A stretch of 64,000 nt of DNA. It comes from Pseudomonas putida S13.1.2. GTDB taxonomy: Bacteria > Pseudomonadota > Gammaproteobacteria > Pseudomonadales > Pseudomonadaceae. The notes below the pieces were generated by a model. It saw only the letters and a list, made by a program, of their open reading frames with translations. It searched no databases and was not told where the DNA came from. Positions 48,856 to 57,725 of the stretch are shown here, piece after piece. The translations under genes and the position numbers were made by a program. Every line of letters starts with the position of its first letter. Position 1 is the stretch's first letter. The DNA is taken from assembly GCF_000498395.2 (NCBI RefSeq), contig NZ_CP010979.1, forward strand, positions 62,001 through 126,000, read 5' to 3'.

Positions 48856-50750
48856 CCCCAATTATTCTCGACGGCATCGCCCTGGGTGGCGACCGTGTCT
48901 ACGTCATCGCCGAAGCCGGCAACAACCACAACGGCTCGCTGGCATTGGCCAGGCAACTGGTTGACGCCGCCATTGCGGCAGGCGCCGACTGCGTCAAGTT
49001 CCAGCTGCGCAACCGCGAGGCGCTGTACCGGCGCAAGGCCGACGGCTCGCGTGCCGAAGACCTCGGTGTGGAGTACATTCAGGACCTGCTGGACAAGGTC
49101 GAACTGAGCCTCGACGAGCACCACCAGGTGCGCGCCTACTGTGCTGAGAAGGGCATCACTTATCTGTGCACCCCCTGGGATGAACCTAGCGTCGATGCCC
49201 TGGCCCAGTTCGACGTGGCGGCCCTGAAAATTGCCTCGGCGGACTTGTGCAACCCCTTCCTCATCGCCAAGGCCGCCAGCCTGGGCAAGCCGCTGATCCT
49301 GTCTACCGGCATGTCGTTCGAGCACGAAATCATCCGTGCCATCGAACAGCTCAACGCGCTGGGCACGCCCTTCGCGCTGCTGCACTGCAACAGCGCCTAT
49401 CCGGCACCGGAAGCTGATATCCAGCTCGGCTACCTGCGTCGCCTGCAGGAGCTGCATGGCCTGGTCGGCTATTCCGGCCATGAGCGCGGTATTGCCATCA
49501 GCCTCGGCGCTGTGGCCTTGGGCGCCCGGTTGGTGGAGCGCCACATTACCCTGGATCGCAACATGGAAGGCCCGGATCACCTGGCCAGCCTGGAACCCAC
49601 CGAATTCCGCCAGTTGGTGGACGGCATCCGCCAACTGGAACTGGCGCTGCCCTGGCAAGGGCCTGGGCGCCATGCCAGCCAGGGTGAGTTGCTGAACCGC
49701 GAGAACCTCGGTAAGAGCGTGATCGCTGCCCGCGATATCCCCCATGGCGCGGTGCTGGAGCAGGGCATGCTGCGCATCGCCAGCCCAGGCCAGGGCCTGC
49801 CGCCGTACCGGCTGCCAGAACTGCTGGGCAAGCCTGCCCACCGCGACATTGCCCAGGGCGACTTCCTTTTTGAAAGTGACCTGCAGGAACAGCAAACCGA
49901 GCAGAAGCTGGCATTCGACATGCCTATTCGCTGGGGTGTGCCGGTGCGCTACCACGACTTCCTCGACTACCGTCGGCGCATCGAGCCGGACCTGTTCGAA
50001 TTCCACCTGTCGTACCGCGACCTCAGCCTGAAACCGCAGCCGTTCCTGGCCGAGGTGGATTGCTCGCGCCTGGTGGTCCACGCCCCGGAACTGTTCGAGA
50101 ACAGCGAGCTGCTGGATCTGGTTGCGGACGATCCGGCCTACCGTCGGCGCTCCATCGACAACCTGCAGCGCGTGGTCGATGCGACCCTGCAGATCGGCGA
50201 GTTCTTCCCTGGGGCTGATGCCCGGCTGATCGTCGCCAACATCGGCGGTTTTTCCGCCGACGCGCCGCGCCCGCTGGCCATGCGTCCCGAACTCTACGAG
50301 CGCTTCCATGAGGCCTGCCGCCTGGTGGATTTCGCCGGTACCGAGCTGATCCCGCAGAACATGGCGCCGTTCCCTTGGCATTTCGGCGGCCAGCGCCACC
50401 AGAACATTTTCATGATGCCCGACGAACTGGCGGCGCAGGCCCGCGAGCACGGCCTGCGCTTGTGCCTGGACCTGTCGCACCTGCAGATGACCTGCTTCCA
50501 CTTCGGCCTCGACTTCCAGGCCGCGCTGGCGCTGCTGCTGCCGCATTCGGCGCACCTGCACGTGGCCGATGCCAAGGGTACCAACGGCGAAGGCGTAGTG
50601 ATGGGTACCGGCGACATCGACTGGCCGGCCACCTGGGCGCAGATTCGCAATCATCCCGAGGTCAGCTTCATTCCTGAAGTCTGGCAAGGGCACAAGGATC
50701 ATGGTGCCGGCTTCTGGTCGGCGCTGCAGTTTTTGACGCGGCTTGCTTAA
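48852..50750 (+). CDS. NeuB-type sialic acid synthase fused to a TIM-barrel isomerase/epimerase domain
   Basis: A 632-residue fusion. Residues 1 to about 270 are a NeuB domain (VYVIAEAGNNHNGSLALARQLV, DCVKFQ, LKIASAD, LHCNSAYPAPEAD, GYSGHERGI, ERHITLDRNMEGPDH), which condenses phosphoenolpyruvate with a sugar. Residues about 280-345 are the SAF/antifreeze-like domain (VIAARDIPHGAVL). From about 355 to the end is a xylose-isomerase-like TIM barrel (LCLDLSHLQMTCFHFG, HLHVADAKGTNGEG). No CMP-nonulosonate synthetase (NeuA) is seen nearby, so the product is open. Confidence 0.85.
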   Translation: MTPIILDGIALGGDRVYVIAEAGNNHNGSLALARQLVDAAIAAGADCVKFQLRNREALYRRKADGSRAEDLGVEYIQDLLDKVELSLDEHHQVRAYCAEKGITYLCTPWDEPSVDALAQFDVAALKIASADLCNPFLIAKAASLGKPLILSTGMSFEHEIIRAIEQLNALGTPFALLHCNSAYPAPEADIQLGYLRRLQELHGLVGYSGHERGIAISLGAVALGARLVERHITLDRNMEGPDHLASLEPTEFRQLVDGIRQLELALPWQGPGRHASQGELLNRENLGKSVIAARDIPHGAVLEQGMLRIASPGQGLPPYRLPELLGKPAHRDIAQGDFLFESDLQEQQTEQKLAFDMPIRWGVPVRYHDFLDYRRRIEPDLFEFHLSYRDLSLKPQPFLAEVDCSRLVVHAPELFENSELLDLVADDPAYRRRSIDNLQRVVDATLQIGEFFPGADARLIVANIGGFSADAPRPLAMRPELYERFHEACRLVDFAGTELIPQNMAPFPWHFGGQRHQNIFMMPDELAAQAREHGLRLCLDLSHLQMTCFHFGLDFQAALALLLPHSAHLHVADAKGTNGEGVVMGTGDIDWPATWAQIRNHPEVSFIPEVWQGHKDHGAGFWSALQFLTRLA

Positions 50751-50776
50751 GTGCCGGTTTCAAGAGGGTATTCAAG

Positions 50777-52582
50777 GTGACACAGACTGTCCGTGTAGCA
50801 GATTACATCATGGAGCGCCTGGCGCGTCTGGGCGTGGGGCAGGTCTACTTTCTGCCGGGCGGCGGTGCGATGCACCTCAATGACGCCCTGGGGCGCCACC
50901 CCGATCTGGAGCCGGTGCTGTGCCTGCACGAGCAGGCGGCGGCTATTGCCGCCGAAGCAGCCGGCAAGCTCACGGGTGGCCCGGCAGCATGCATGACGAC
51001 CTGTGGCCCAGGTGCGACCAATACGGTTACGGCAGTGTTGGGTGCCTGGCTGGACTCAACGCCGGTGTTCTTCGTTTCTGGCCAGGTCAAGAGTGCCGAC
51101 CTTAAAGCCGGTACCGGCCTGCGCATGCTGGGCGTTCAGGAAGCCGACATCGTGTCGATTGTCGAGCCGATCACCAAGGCGGCTTTCACCCTGACCGATC
51201 CCGAGGCGGTCGCCGAAGTCTTCGACCAGCTCGAACATGCCGCGCTCAGCGGGCGCCGAGGCCCGGTATGGCTGGATGTACCGCTGGACGTTCAGGCTGC
51301 CCGGATTGACCCGGCGACCTTGCGCCGGGCGCAGCGCCCCGTGGCTGCGGAGCAACCCGACATCCGTGCGGCGGTCGAGCAAACCGTGAGTTTGCTGCGC
51401 CAGGCCAAGCGCCCAGGCATCATCGCCGGCAGTGGTATTCGCATGGCGGGTGCGGTTGATGCATTCAACCAGTTGATCGAAGCCGCAGGCGTACCGGTCA
51501 TGCCCACCTGGCTAGCCATGGACATCATCGAGGACGAGCACCCGCTCTATGGCGGCCGTCCAGGCTCCATTGCACCGCGCTGGGCCAACTTTGCGCTGCA
51601 GAACTGCGACCTGCTGATCGTGCTTGGTTCGCGCCTGGATATGGCGCTGACTGCCTACAACCATGCTCACTTCGCACCTTATGCGAAGAAAGTTGTGGTG
51701 GATATCGATCCGGCGGAAATCGCCAAGTTGCAGATGCCCATCGAGGTCTCCGTCGTCTCGGATGTGAAACCGTTCATTGAAGCCTTGGCTGCGCATGTTT
51801 GCCGTGATCGCCTACCGTCCTACGCCGACTGGCTGGCGCGCATCGCACAATGGCGCAAGCAATACCCGCTGTTGCAGAGCGAGCACGCGGACGACAGCCA
51901 GGGCGTGAGCATGTACTACTTCACTGACCAGCTGTCCTCGCTGCTCAACGAAGGCGACGTGATCGCACCGGGCAGCTCGGGTTTCGCCTCCGAGTTGTTC
52001 CTGCTCAACCTGCGCCTGAAGAAGGGCCAGCGTTGCTTCCACAACCGTGGCACGGGGTCGATGGGCTTTGGCATTCCGTCGGCAATCGGCGCGTGTCTGG
52101 CCTCTGGCCGCCAGCCGACTGTGTGTGTTGAAGGCGATGGCGGTTTGCAGCTGAACATCCAGGAGCTGGCGACCCTGGCCGCGCAGAAGCTGCCGGTCAA
52201 ATGCTTCGTCATCAACAACCAGGGTTATGCCTCGATTCGTGCCTCGCAGAGTGCACATTTCAAACTGCTGGTGGGTGCCGATGCCAGCAGCGGCTTGCAG
52301 CTGCCGGACCTGGCGCAACTGGCCAGTGCGTATGGTGTGGGTTATGCGCGCATCGAGTCGCACAAAGATTTGCAGGCTGATTTGCAGGCAGTGCTGGAGC
52401 GCGATGGCCCGGTGATCTGTGAGGTACTTGTGCAGATCGAGGAGCCGCGTGTTCCACGGGTGATGACCCGCATGGACGAGAACGGCAAGCCGGTAACCGG
52501 TGCGCTCGAAGACTTGTATCCGTTCCTCAGCCGCGAAGAGCTGGCACAGCAGATGGCTGTTTCGCTGGACCGTCAGGGATGA
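50777..52582 (+). CDS. ThDP-dependent acetolactate synthase-like enzyme (YerE-like candidate)
   Basis: A 601-residue ThDP enzyme. The N-terminal domain has the catalytic Glu (E52, LCLHEQAAAIAAEA) and TTCGPGATNTVTAV; the ThDP/Mg2+ motif is GDGGLQLNIQELATL then FVINNQGYASI (about 453-490). It resembles acetolactate synthase but lies in a sugar cluster. In Yersinia, YerE is such an enzyme: it adds a two-carbon unit from pyruvate to CDP-4-keto-3,6-dideoxyglucose to make yersiniose. With rfbFGH upstream this is the best hypothesis; another pyruvate-dependent reaction is possible. Confidence 0.8.
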   Translation: MTQTVRVADYIMERLARLGVGQVYFLPGGGAMHLNDALGRHPDLEPVLCLHEQAAAIAAEAAGKLTGGPAACMTTCGPGATNTVTAVLGAWLDSTPVFFVSGQVKSADLKAGTGLRMLGVQEADIVSIVEPITKAAFTLTDPEAVAEVFDQLEHAALSGRRGPVWLDVPLDVQAARIDPATLRRAQRPVAAEQPDIRAAVEQTVSLLRQAKRPGIIAGSGIRMAGAVDAFNQLIEAAGVPVMPTWLAMDIIEDEHPLYGGRPGSIAPRWANFALQNCDLLIVLGSRLDMALTAYNHAHFAPYAKKVVVDIDPAEIAKLQMPIEVSVVSDVKPFIEALAAHVCRDRLPSYADWLARIAQWRKQYPLLQSEHADDSQGVSMYYFTDQLSSLLNEGDVIAPGSSGFASELFLLNLRLKKGQRCFHNRGTGSMGFGIPSAIGACLASGRQPTVCVEGDGGLQLNIQELATLAAQKLPVKCFVINNQGYASIRASQSAHFKLLVGADASSGLQLPDLAQLASAYGVGYARIESHKDLQADLQAVLERDGPVICEVLVQIEEPRVPRVMTRMDENGKPVTGALEDLYPFLSREELAQQMAVSLDRQG

Positions 52583-53337
52583 AGGTGTGGCTCAAGCGTC
52601 GCTTGACCGGGTTGTGCTACGGCTACCTGCGTAGCCAGCACGACTGGGCGCATGATAAATCGCCCACGGTGCGTCATGCCCGCGTGCTGCCCATGGCCAG
52701 CCACGCGCCGTGGGTCAATGACGCCGCGTTTTTGAAGGTGTACGAGACCGTGCGCCACGCCACGCTGGTCGACATCATGCGGCTGTACGAGTTGTGGACG
52801 CTGGCGCGCCAACTCGACAACGTTGAGGGCGACTTTCTCGAGGTTGGCGTATGGCGCGGTGGCTCGGGGTGTTTGCTGGCAATGGCCGGTCAGCGCGAGG
52901 GGCGTAGTGTTTTTTTGGCGGACACGTTCACTGGCGTAGTCAAGGCCGGGGCACATGACACCAGCTACAGCGGCGGCGAGCATGCTGATACCGGTGTTGA
53001 CCTGGTCCTGGAAATGGCCAAGCGTTGCCGGGTGGCAGATAACGTACGCGTACTGGTCGGCATGTTCCCGGAGAACAACGCGGAACAGGTCAGTGACCGG
53101 CTGGCGTTGCTGCATATTGACGTTGACGTCTATGAGTCTGCTCGCGATGTACTGCTTTGGGCTGCGCCCAGGCTCGTGCGTGGAGCCGTGGTGGTTTTCG
53201 ACGATTACGGGTTCTTTGGCTGTGAAGGGGTAACGCGCATGGTCAACGAGTTCGTGGCGCAGAACAGCGGATACCGCTTCCTTCATAACCTCAACGGGCA
53301 TGCCGTCCTGATCAAGGTAGCCGATCATGGCGAATGA
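52579..53337 (+). CDS. TylF/MycF-family O-methyltransferase
   Basis: A 252-residue SAM- and metal-dependent methyltransferase. VEGDFLEVGVWRGGSGCLLA is the SAM site; LLHIDVDVYESARDVLLWAAPRLVRGAVVVFDDYGFFGCEGV is the TylF hallmark with metal-binding acidic residues. TylF/MycF methylate sugar hydroxyls, so it likely caps the glycan. It overlaps the ThDP gene by 4 bp and the FkbM gene by 11 bp. Confidence 0.9.
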   Translation: MKVWLKRRLTGLCYGYLRSQHDWAHDKSPTVRHARVLPMASHAPWVNDAAFLKVYETVRHATLVDIMRLYELWTLARQLDNVEGDFLEVGVWRGGSGCLLAMAGQREGRSVFLADTFTGVVKAGAHDTSYSGGEHADTGVDLVLEMAKRCRVADNVRVLVGMFPENNAEQVSDRLALLHIDVDVYESARDVLLWAAPRLVRGAVVVFDDYGFFGCEGVTRMVNEFVAQNSGYRFLHNLNGHAVLIKVADHGE

Positions 53338-54385
53338 GTTCGGCTTCGACCAACTGTTGGTGTATGGGGCCAGGCTTGCAGGGCGGCGCGTACGGGATTA
53401 TCTCGTTGCACGAGGGCAGCGCGTGGATGCTTTTCTCGACCGCGATGAGAACTTGCACGACGTGGACGGCTTACCAGTCTTTAGTGCGCAAGACTGGGCT
53501 GCTAACCATGACCCGGCTAAAGCCTGTGTGTTGATAGGTTTGTTCAACGCCCATGTGGATACCAAGACCATTTTCGATGATCTGGAGGCGCTGGGGTTTG
53601 GTCGCATAGTCAGCCTGGTCGAATTCGTAGGCCTTTATCCAGAAGACCAGCCGTTTCGTTACTGGCTGGTTGCCCCCAGCTTTTACGAACAGCATGCAGC
53701 ACGTATTGCAGCGTTGCGGGTTGCGCTGGAGGATGAGGCGAGCAAACAGCTGTTGGACGCGATAGTGGAGTACCGCACCTTGGGTGATCCGCGTTGCCTT
53801 CCTTCGGTAGCAGGGCAGCAGTATTTCCCGGCAGACGTGCCGGGTTTGCCTGAACCGCTGCGGTTCATCGATTGCGGTGCATACATCGGCGACACTGTTC
53901 AGGCATTGCTGGCTGCCGGTTTTCGTTTCACCAGCCTGGCGACATTCGAGCCGGACCTGGATAACTATCGTCATCTGACGGCGCAACTTGGCCAGGTCCC
54001 GGGGGCAATCCATTTTCCCTGTGGCGTGTCAGACAGCAGCCGTTTGAGTGGGTATGACCCCACTCTGGGGGCGGGTGGACATCTTGTCGAGTCCGGCGGG
54101 AACCCTGTGTGTTGTGTGCGCCTGGATGACGCCTTGCCCGGATTCGCGCCGAACTTCATCAAGATGGATATCGAAGGCGAAGAGCCGGCAGCCTTGTGCG
54201 GGGCGGCGGGCCTGCTGCGTGCACATCGTCCGCACCTGGCCATTAGTATTTATCACCGTGCGGAACACCTCTGGGAAATAGCCGAGCAGTTGCAAGGCTT
54301 TGATTTGGGCTACCGCTTTTACCTGCGCTGTCACTCACCCAGTACCTTTGATGCAGTGCTCTACGCTGTGCCTGAGAGGCCGTGA
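53327..54385 (+). CDS. FkbM-family methyltransferase with N-terminal Rossmann-like module
   Basis: A 352-residue two-part protein. Residues about 5-95 form a Rossmann-like module (QLLVYGARLAGRRVRDYLVARGQRVDAFLDRD then GLPVFSAQDW) shared with three neighbours. From about 180 it is a FkbM methyltransferase (FIDCGAYIGDTVQALLAAG; FIKMDIEGEEPAAL; HLAISIYHRAEHLWEIAEQL). It probably O-methylates a sugar of the glycan. It is followed by a 76-bp gap, where a new transcription unit may begin. Confidence 0.85.
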   Translation: MANEFGFDQLLVYGARLAGRRVRDYLVARGQRVDAFLDRDENLHDVDGLPVFSAQDWAANHDPAKACVLIGLFNAHVDTKTIFDDLEALGFGRIVSLVEFVGLYPEDQPFRYWLVAPSFYEQHAARIAALRVALEDEASKQLLDAIVEYRTLGDPRCLPSVAGQQYFPADVPGLPEPLRFIDCGAYIGDTVQALLAAGFRFTSLATFEPDLDNYRHLTAQLGQVPGAIHFPCGVSDSSRLSGYDPTLGAGGHLVESGGNPVCCVRLDDALPGFAPNFIKMDIEGEEPAALCGAAGLLRAHRPHLAISIYHRAEHLWEIAEQLQGFDLGYRFYLRCHSPSTFDAVLYAVPERP

Positions 54386-54461
54386 GTGCCACATGTCACG
54401 GTAGCTCATATGCTTTTTCGTCAGCGAAATACGTAGCGGTCGCGGTGCAAGGAAATCGGAT

Positions 54462-55451
54462 GTGCGATCAATGAATAAACTTTCCACGATAGACCGGCCT
54501 GTTGTCATTTATGGTGGCGGTCAGATAGGTGTTGGCTTTTGTCGGCGTTTGATGCAATGCGGTGTGAACGTTTGCGCCATCATTGATCGTCATCCGGAAG
54601 GTGTGTCGAATGCGCCTGTACCGGTGATGAATGTGGAGACGTGCATTCAAAGGCATGGTAATGCGCTGGTGTTCGTGGCAATAGGAAATGGCCTTGCCCA
54701 CCCTCCGATTGCGCGTACCTTGCGAAGCGTCGGCTATACGAAAATACTGCACTTGCCCGCGTTTCTCCGTGGAGAAAAAGCGGCCGCCATGACGCGCGCA
54801 TGGAACGCATTTTATTCGGGTGATTATGCGGTGCCCTTTGCCAGTTTTGACGAGCTGTATACGGTGCACGCGGGTGAATACCTGCTGAGCGCGTTGTCAG
54901 ATTATGTGACTGCCATTGTGCACAAGGACTATGTCTATACCGTAAGGCGTTCTTACGATGGCATTGATCACGATTACGCTGACTACTTCAAGTGGCAAAA
55001 TCAGGAACAAGACGTTATCGACAGGGCGACCAACGTCCGGCTGGATGATCCGGCAGTCAAGGCACTGCTTCCTTTTGATGAGTTGTTTACCCAGGCGCAG
55101 CTGGACTTTTATCGCGCGAAAACCTTTTTCGATATGGGGGATTATTATCGAGAGGCTGCGTCTGTCGCCGTGTTTGATAGCGCAGCGCACCGCTTCAATA
55201 TTCTCGATGGCTCTCATCGCGCCTTCTATCTGGAGCGCCAGGGGTTCGACGGCATTCCGCTTAAAATGAAGCGGGCGGAGTGGGAGGCTTATTTCAGAGC
55301 GGACCAGGCACAGGCGCTGATGGATTATTGCAGGCAACTGCAGTCGCTTCCTGTTGTTGTTAAACATCCTGCTTTCATGTCGTTCCCCGTACGCGAGCGT
55401 GAGCCAGACGCTGAGTTCTTGCGCCTGCTCAAGGGAGTGTGCCCGGTATGA
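54462..55451 (+). CDS. unknown protein A: Rossmann-like module plus HR-motif domain
   Basis: A 329-residue protein I do not recognise. N-terminal module: PVVIYGGGQIGVGFCRRLMQCGVNVCAIID then APVPVMNVETC (about 12-65). C-terminal domain: HRFNILDGSHRAFYLERQG followed by IPLKMKRAEWEAYF, resembling the DGxHR element of ParB/sulfiredoxin-like domains. Protein B shares both parts. GTG 54462 is chosen because aagga lies 8 nt upstream; an ATG at 54471 is the alternative. The DNA is A/T-richer than in the flagellar genes. Overlaps protein B by 4 bp. Confidence 0.8.
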   Translation: MRSMNKLSTIDRPVVIYGGGQIGVGFCRRLMQCGVNVCAIIDRHPEGVSNAPVPVMNVETCIQRHGNALVFVAIGNGLAHPPIARTLRSVGYTKILHLPAFLRGEKAAAMTRAWNAFYSGDYAVPFASFDELYTVHAGEYLLSALSDYVTAIVHKDYVYTVRRSYDGIDHDYADYFKWQNQEQDVIDRATNVRLDDPAVKALLPFDELFTQAQLDFYRAKTFFDMGDYYREAASVAVFDSAAHRFNILDGSHRAFYLERQGFDGIPLKMKRAEWEAYFRADQAQALMDYCRQLQSLPVVVKHPAFMSFPVREREPDAEFLRLLKGVCPV

Positions 55452-56728
55452 TCTGGACTGCCGAGACGCCGATAGTGCTGTACGGTGCCGCCCATCGTGG
55501 GACGATGGTTTCGCGTTATCTGAGGGCTGGCTGCAATGTCACAGGCTTTATTGACAAGCGTGCTGCCGAGATAGAGCGCCACGAGGGGCTGCCGGTCACA
55601 AGTGTCGGGCATGCAGACAAATCTGCACTCGTGATCATTTGTGTAAACAATATTTTTGAGCACGAAAGCATTGCGCTTGGCTTGGCCGCGGAGGGGTTCG
55701 AACGGGTCATTTTTTGCCCGGTGAATGGGTCCAACATGTCGTGGCGATCTGCTGAAGACCGGGCGCAGATGGCAAAGCTTCATAACCATATCATTGACGA
55801 ACAGCTGACCTTGCCCGTTGAGATCCCGGCATTGAGAGGGCTTTTTCATCCGGACTACAAGGATGATGCGCTCATCAGTGACGCGTCGGGGGACGTGCTG
55901 GCGTGGATACCGGCCTTGTTGGTCTGTGCACGCCGTAACGGGAATGGCCTGTTCCAGGACAGTCCGGTGTTTACCCTGTTCCCCTACCTGGAGCTGTTCA
56001 AGTGGTTTGACGGTGAGGCGGGCGCAACACCGGACCACTACATGGACCTTTACTGTCGCAACGCGGCTGATCAATTTGGTATCGCGCAAACGGCCGCGTG
56101 GGTGGATAACGTGCTGCGAAGCCGTAGGCAGGTGTATGAGCGCATGCGGCAAACGGAATCTATCGACCCCTTGTTCTTTTTGAACCATGCGGTGAAGGCG
56201 GACTGGAACAGTGAAGAAAACCACTTCAACATGGACAGCGGCAAACACCGTGCCGCCTTCCAGATTCATCGCAAGCGATCACTGGTTCCGCTCAAGCTGT
56301 CGAGTGCGGACTATGAGGCCTACCTTAATCGCCCCGCTTTGAAAGCGCTGATTGATTGCATGGTGCGATCAGGCATCACCGAATTGCCCTATCCAGTAAT
56401 GCACTCGTATTTTCTGAGAGCGCCGTATCGGGCAGAAAGTGCCTACTATGAGACGTTGCTGAAGTTGTGCCGTGTGCTGGTACTGAGAAACTTCAGTGAA
56501 ACCGGCAGGGTCAGCCTCCGCGGCGTTCATCTGCGGGTAGAAAGCGCTGACCTCGAGCCGCTGGCCCAGGCGTTTGCGCTGCTAGGTTGCTCGGTTCGCC
56601 ATGCTTATCAAGAAAGCGAGTTTGACCGTGGCGTCAGGGATTTGTACCGCATATCCGATCGCTTCGCACGGTCGGCCGCTGCGCTCGAAGCGTATGACTT
56701 TTTACTGGATGAGTGGGTGGCTCGATAA
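55448..56728 (+). CDS. unknown protein B: paralogue of A with C-terminal extension
   Basis: A 426-residue protein of unknown function. It has the same N-terminal module (TPIVLYGAAHRGTMVSRYLRAGCNVTGFIDKR then GLPVTSV) and an equivalent of the HR domain (NHFNMDSGKHRAAFQIHRK then VPLKLSSADYEAYL). About 90 extra residues follow, ending AYDFLLDEWVAR. I choose the ATG at 55448, within the ATGA overlap with protein A, with gggag 10 nt upstream; a GTG at 55439 is possible. It overlaps the next gene by one base. A sugar-modifying role is suggested by context only. Confidence 0.8.
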   Translation: MIWTAETPIVLYGAAHRGTMVSRYLRAGCNVTGFIDKRAAEIERHEGLPVTSVGHADKSALVIICVNNIFEHESIALGLAAEGFERVIFCPVNGSNMSWRSAEDRAQMAKLHNHIIDEQLTLPVEIPALRGLFHPDYKDDALISDASGDVLAWIPALLVCARRNGNGLFQDSPVFTLFPYLELFKWFDGEAGATPDHYMDLYCRNAADQFGIAQTAAWVDNVLRSRRQVYERMRQTESIDPLFFLNHAVKADWNSEENHFNMDSGKHRAAFQIHRKRSLVPLKLSSADYEAYLNRPALKALIDCMVRSGITELPYPVMHSYFLRAPYRAESAYYETLLKLCRVLVLRNFSETGRVSLRGVHLRVESADLEPLAQAFALLGCSVRHAYQESEFDRGVRDLYRISDRFARSAAALEAYDFLLDEWVAR

Positions 56729-57642
56729 TGCGTGCGCAACTGATTGATGTGTGTGCGCAGCCTGACTTGCAGGCGCAGGTGGATGATGTTATCCAGCGAA
56801 TGGAGCAGCACTGCCCGGTACGCGTTTTGTGCTATTCGCTGATGGGCTCTATTCCTCTTGGTATGGGGAATGCTTCGTCTGATTATGACCTGCTTGCGTT
56901 TTACGAGCCGCAGCGGGCAATAACCGCCAAGCAGTATGATGTTATCAATAACAAGACCCCGCTGCTGGGCGCGGAGCACATTGCAGGGCAGGTAAACTTG
57001 TTGCTTGCTGATATTGAACTGTGTGCTTTGAAATTTATGGATATGCCGGAGGCTGTATTTTCGCAGGCATACCCTCATCATCTTAACTCTCTGACCGTCC
57101 ATGACGCCGCGTTCGATATCACTGTGGTGCCTGGTTGCAGCTCTCCCAAGGTTGCCTCGATTTTTTCCGATATGTTCTATTACGGCAACGGTGTGTTGAC
57201 GGATCGCTTGGGTAGCGTGCGTGAAAATTTTGCAGAGATGAAAAACCTGCTTCGGGTCTATGACTTTTGCAAGCGCCGCTTCGTAACGACTTACGGCCGG
57301 CTTCAGCACTATCTTGTGGATGAGGGCAATGTCAGGCTACGTACCTACCTGCAAAGCATCAACGATATTTTGGCGATCGAGTATGCGCTTGACCGCCTCG
57401 ACGTACCGCCGCCTGATGTTTCGGTCATGCTGAATTATCTCGATGATGCAAAGGTTTCGGGAATTGCGCGGCACTATGTCGATGTTAACGGCAGCACCAC
57501 GTCTGCAAAAGAAAAGCTACTGATTGATCCGAACTTGACGTTGAATCAGTGGATCGCTGAGAGGCTGGAGCGTATCAGGCCGCGCTTGGCGGCACTGTAC
57601 CCGCAGCGCGCGGATGCACTGTTCGATATCGTTATCGAGTGA
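56728..57642 (+). CDS. polymerase-beta-fold nucleotidyltransferase
   Basis: A 304-residue cytoplasmic protein. The motif LMGSIPLGMGNASSDYDLLAFY (about 36-57) is the GS...DxD active-site signature of the nucleotidyltransferase superfamily, with a possible third acidic residue in AFDITVV. The helical C-terminal half (NVRLRTYLQSINDILAIEYALDRL) is uncharacterised. It may transfer a nucleotide to a small molecule, sugar or protein; the substrate is unknown. Start ATG 56728 overlaps the previous TAA by one base. Confidence 0.78.
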   Translation: MRAQLIDVCAQPDLQAQVDDVIQRMEQHCPVRVLCYSLMGSIPLGMGNASSDYDLLAFYEPQRAITAKQYDVINNKTPLLGAEHIAGQVNLLLADIELCALKFMDMPEAVFSQAYPHHLNSLTVHDAAFDITVVPGCSSPKVASIFSDMFYYGNGVLTDRLGSVRENFAEMKNLLRVYDFCKRRFVTTYGRLQHYLVDEGNVRLRTYLQSINDILAIEYALDRLDVPPPDVSVMLNYLDDAKVSGIARHYVDVNGSTTSAKEKLLIDPNLTLNQWIAERLERIRPRLAALYPQRADALFDIVIE

Positions 57643-57725
57643 CAAACGATTTTTTCAGGTGCTTGGTTTTATTTTATGTTGCGGGATGGCAGTTCGTGGC
57701 CATTCCAATCGGTTAGGCAGGTAAT

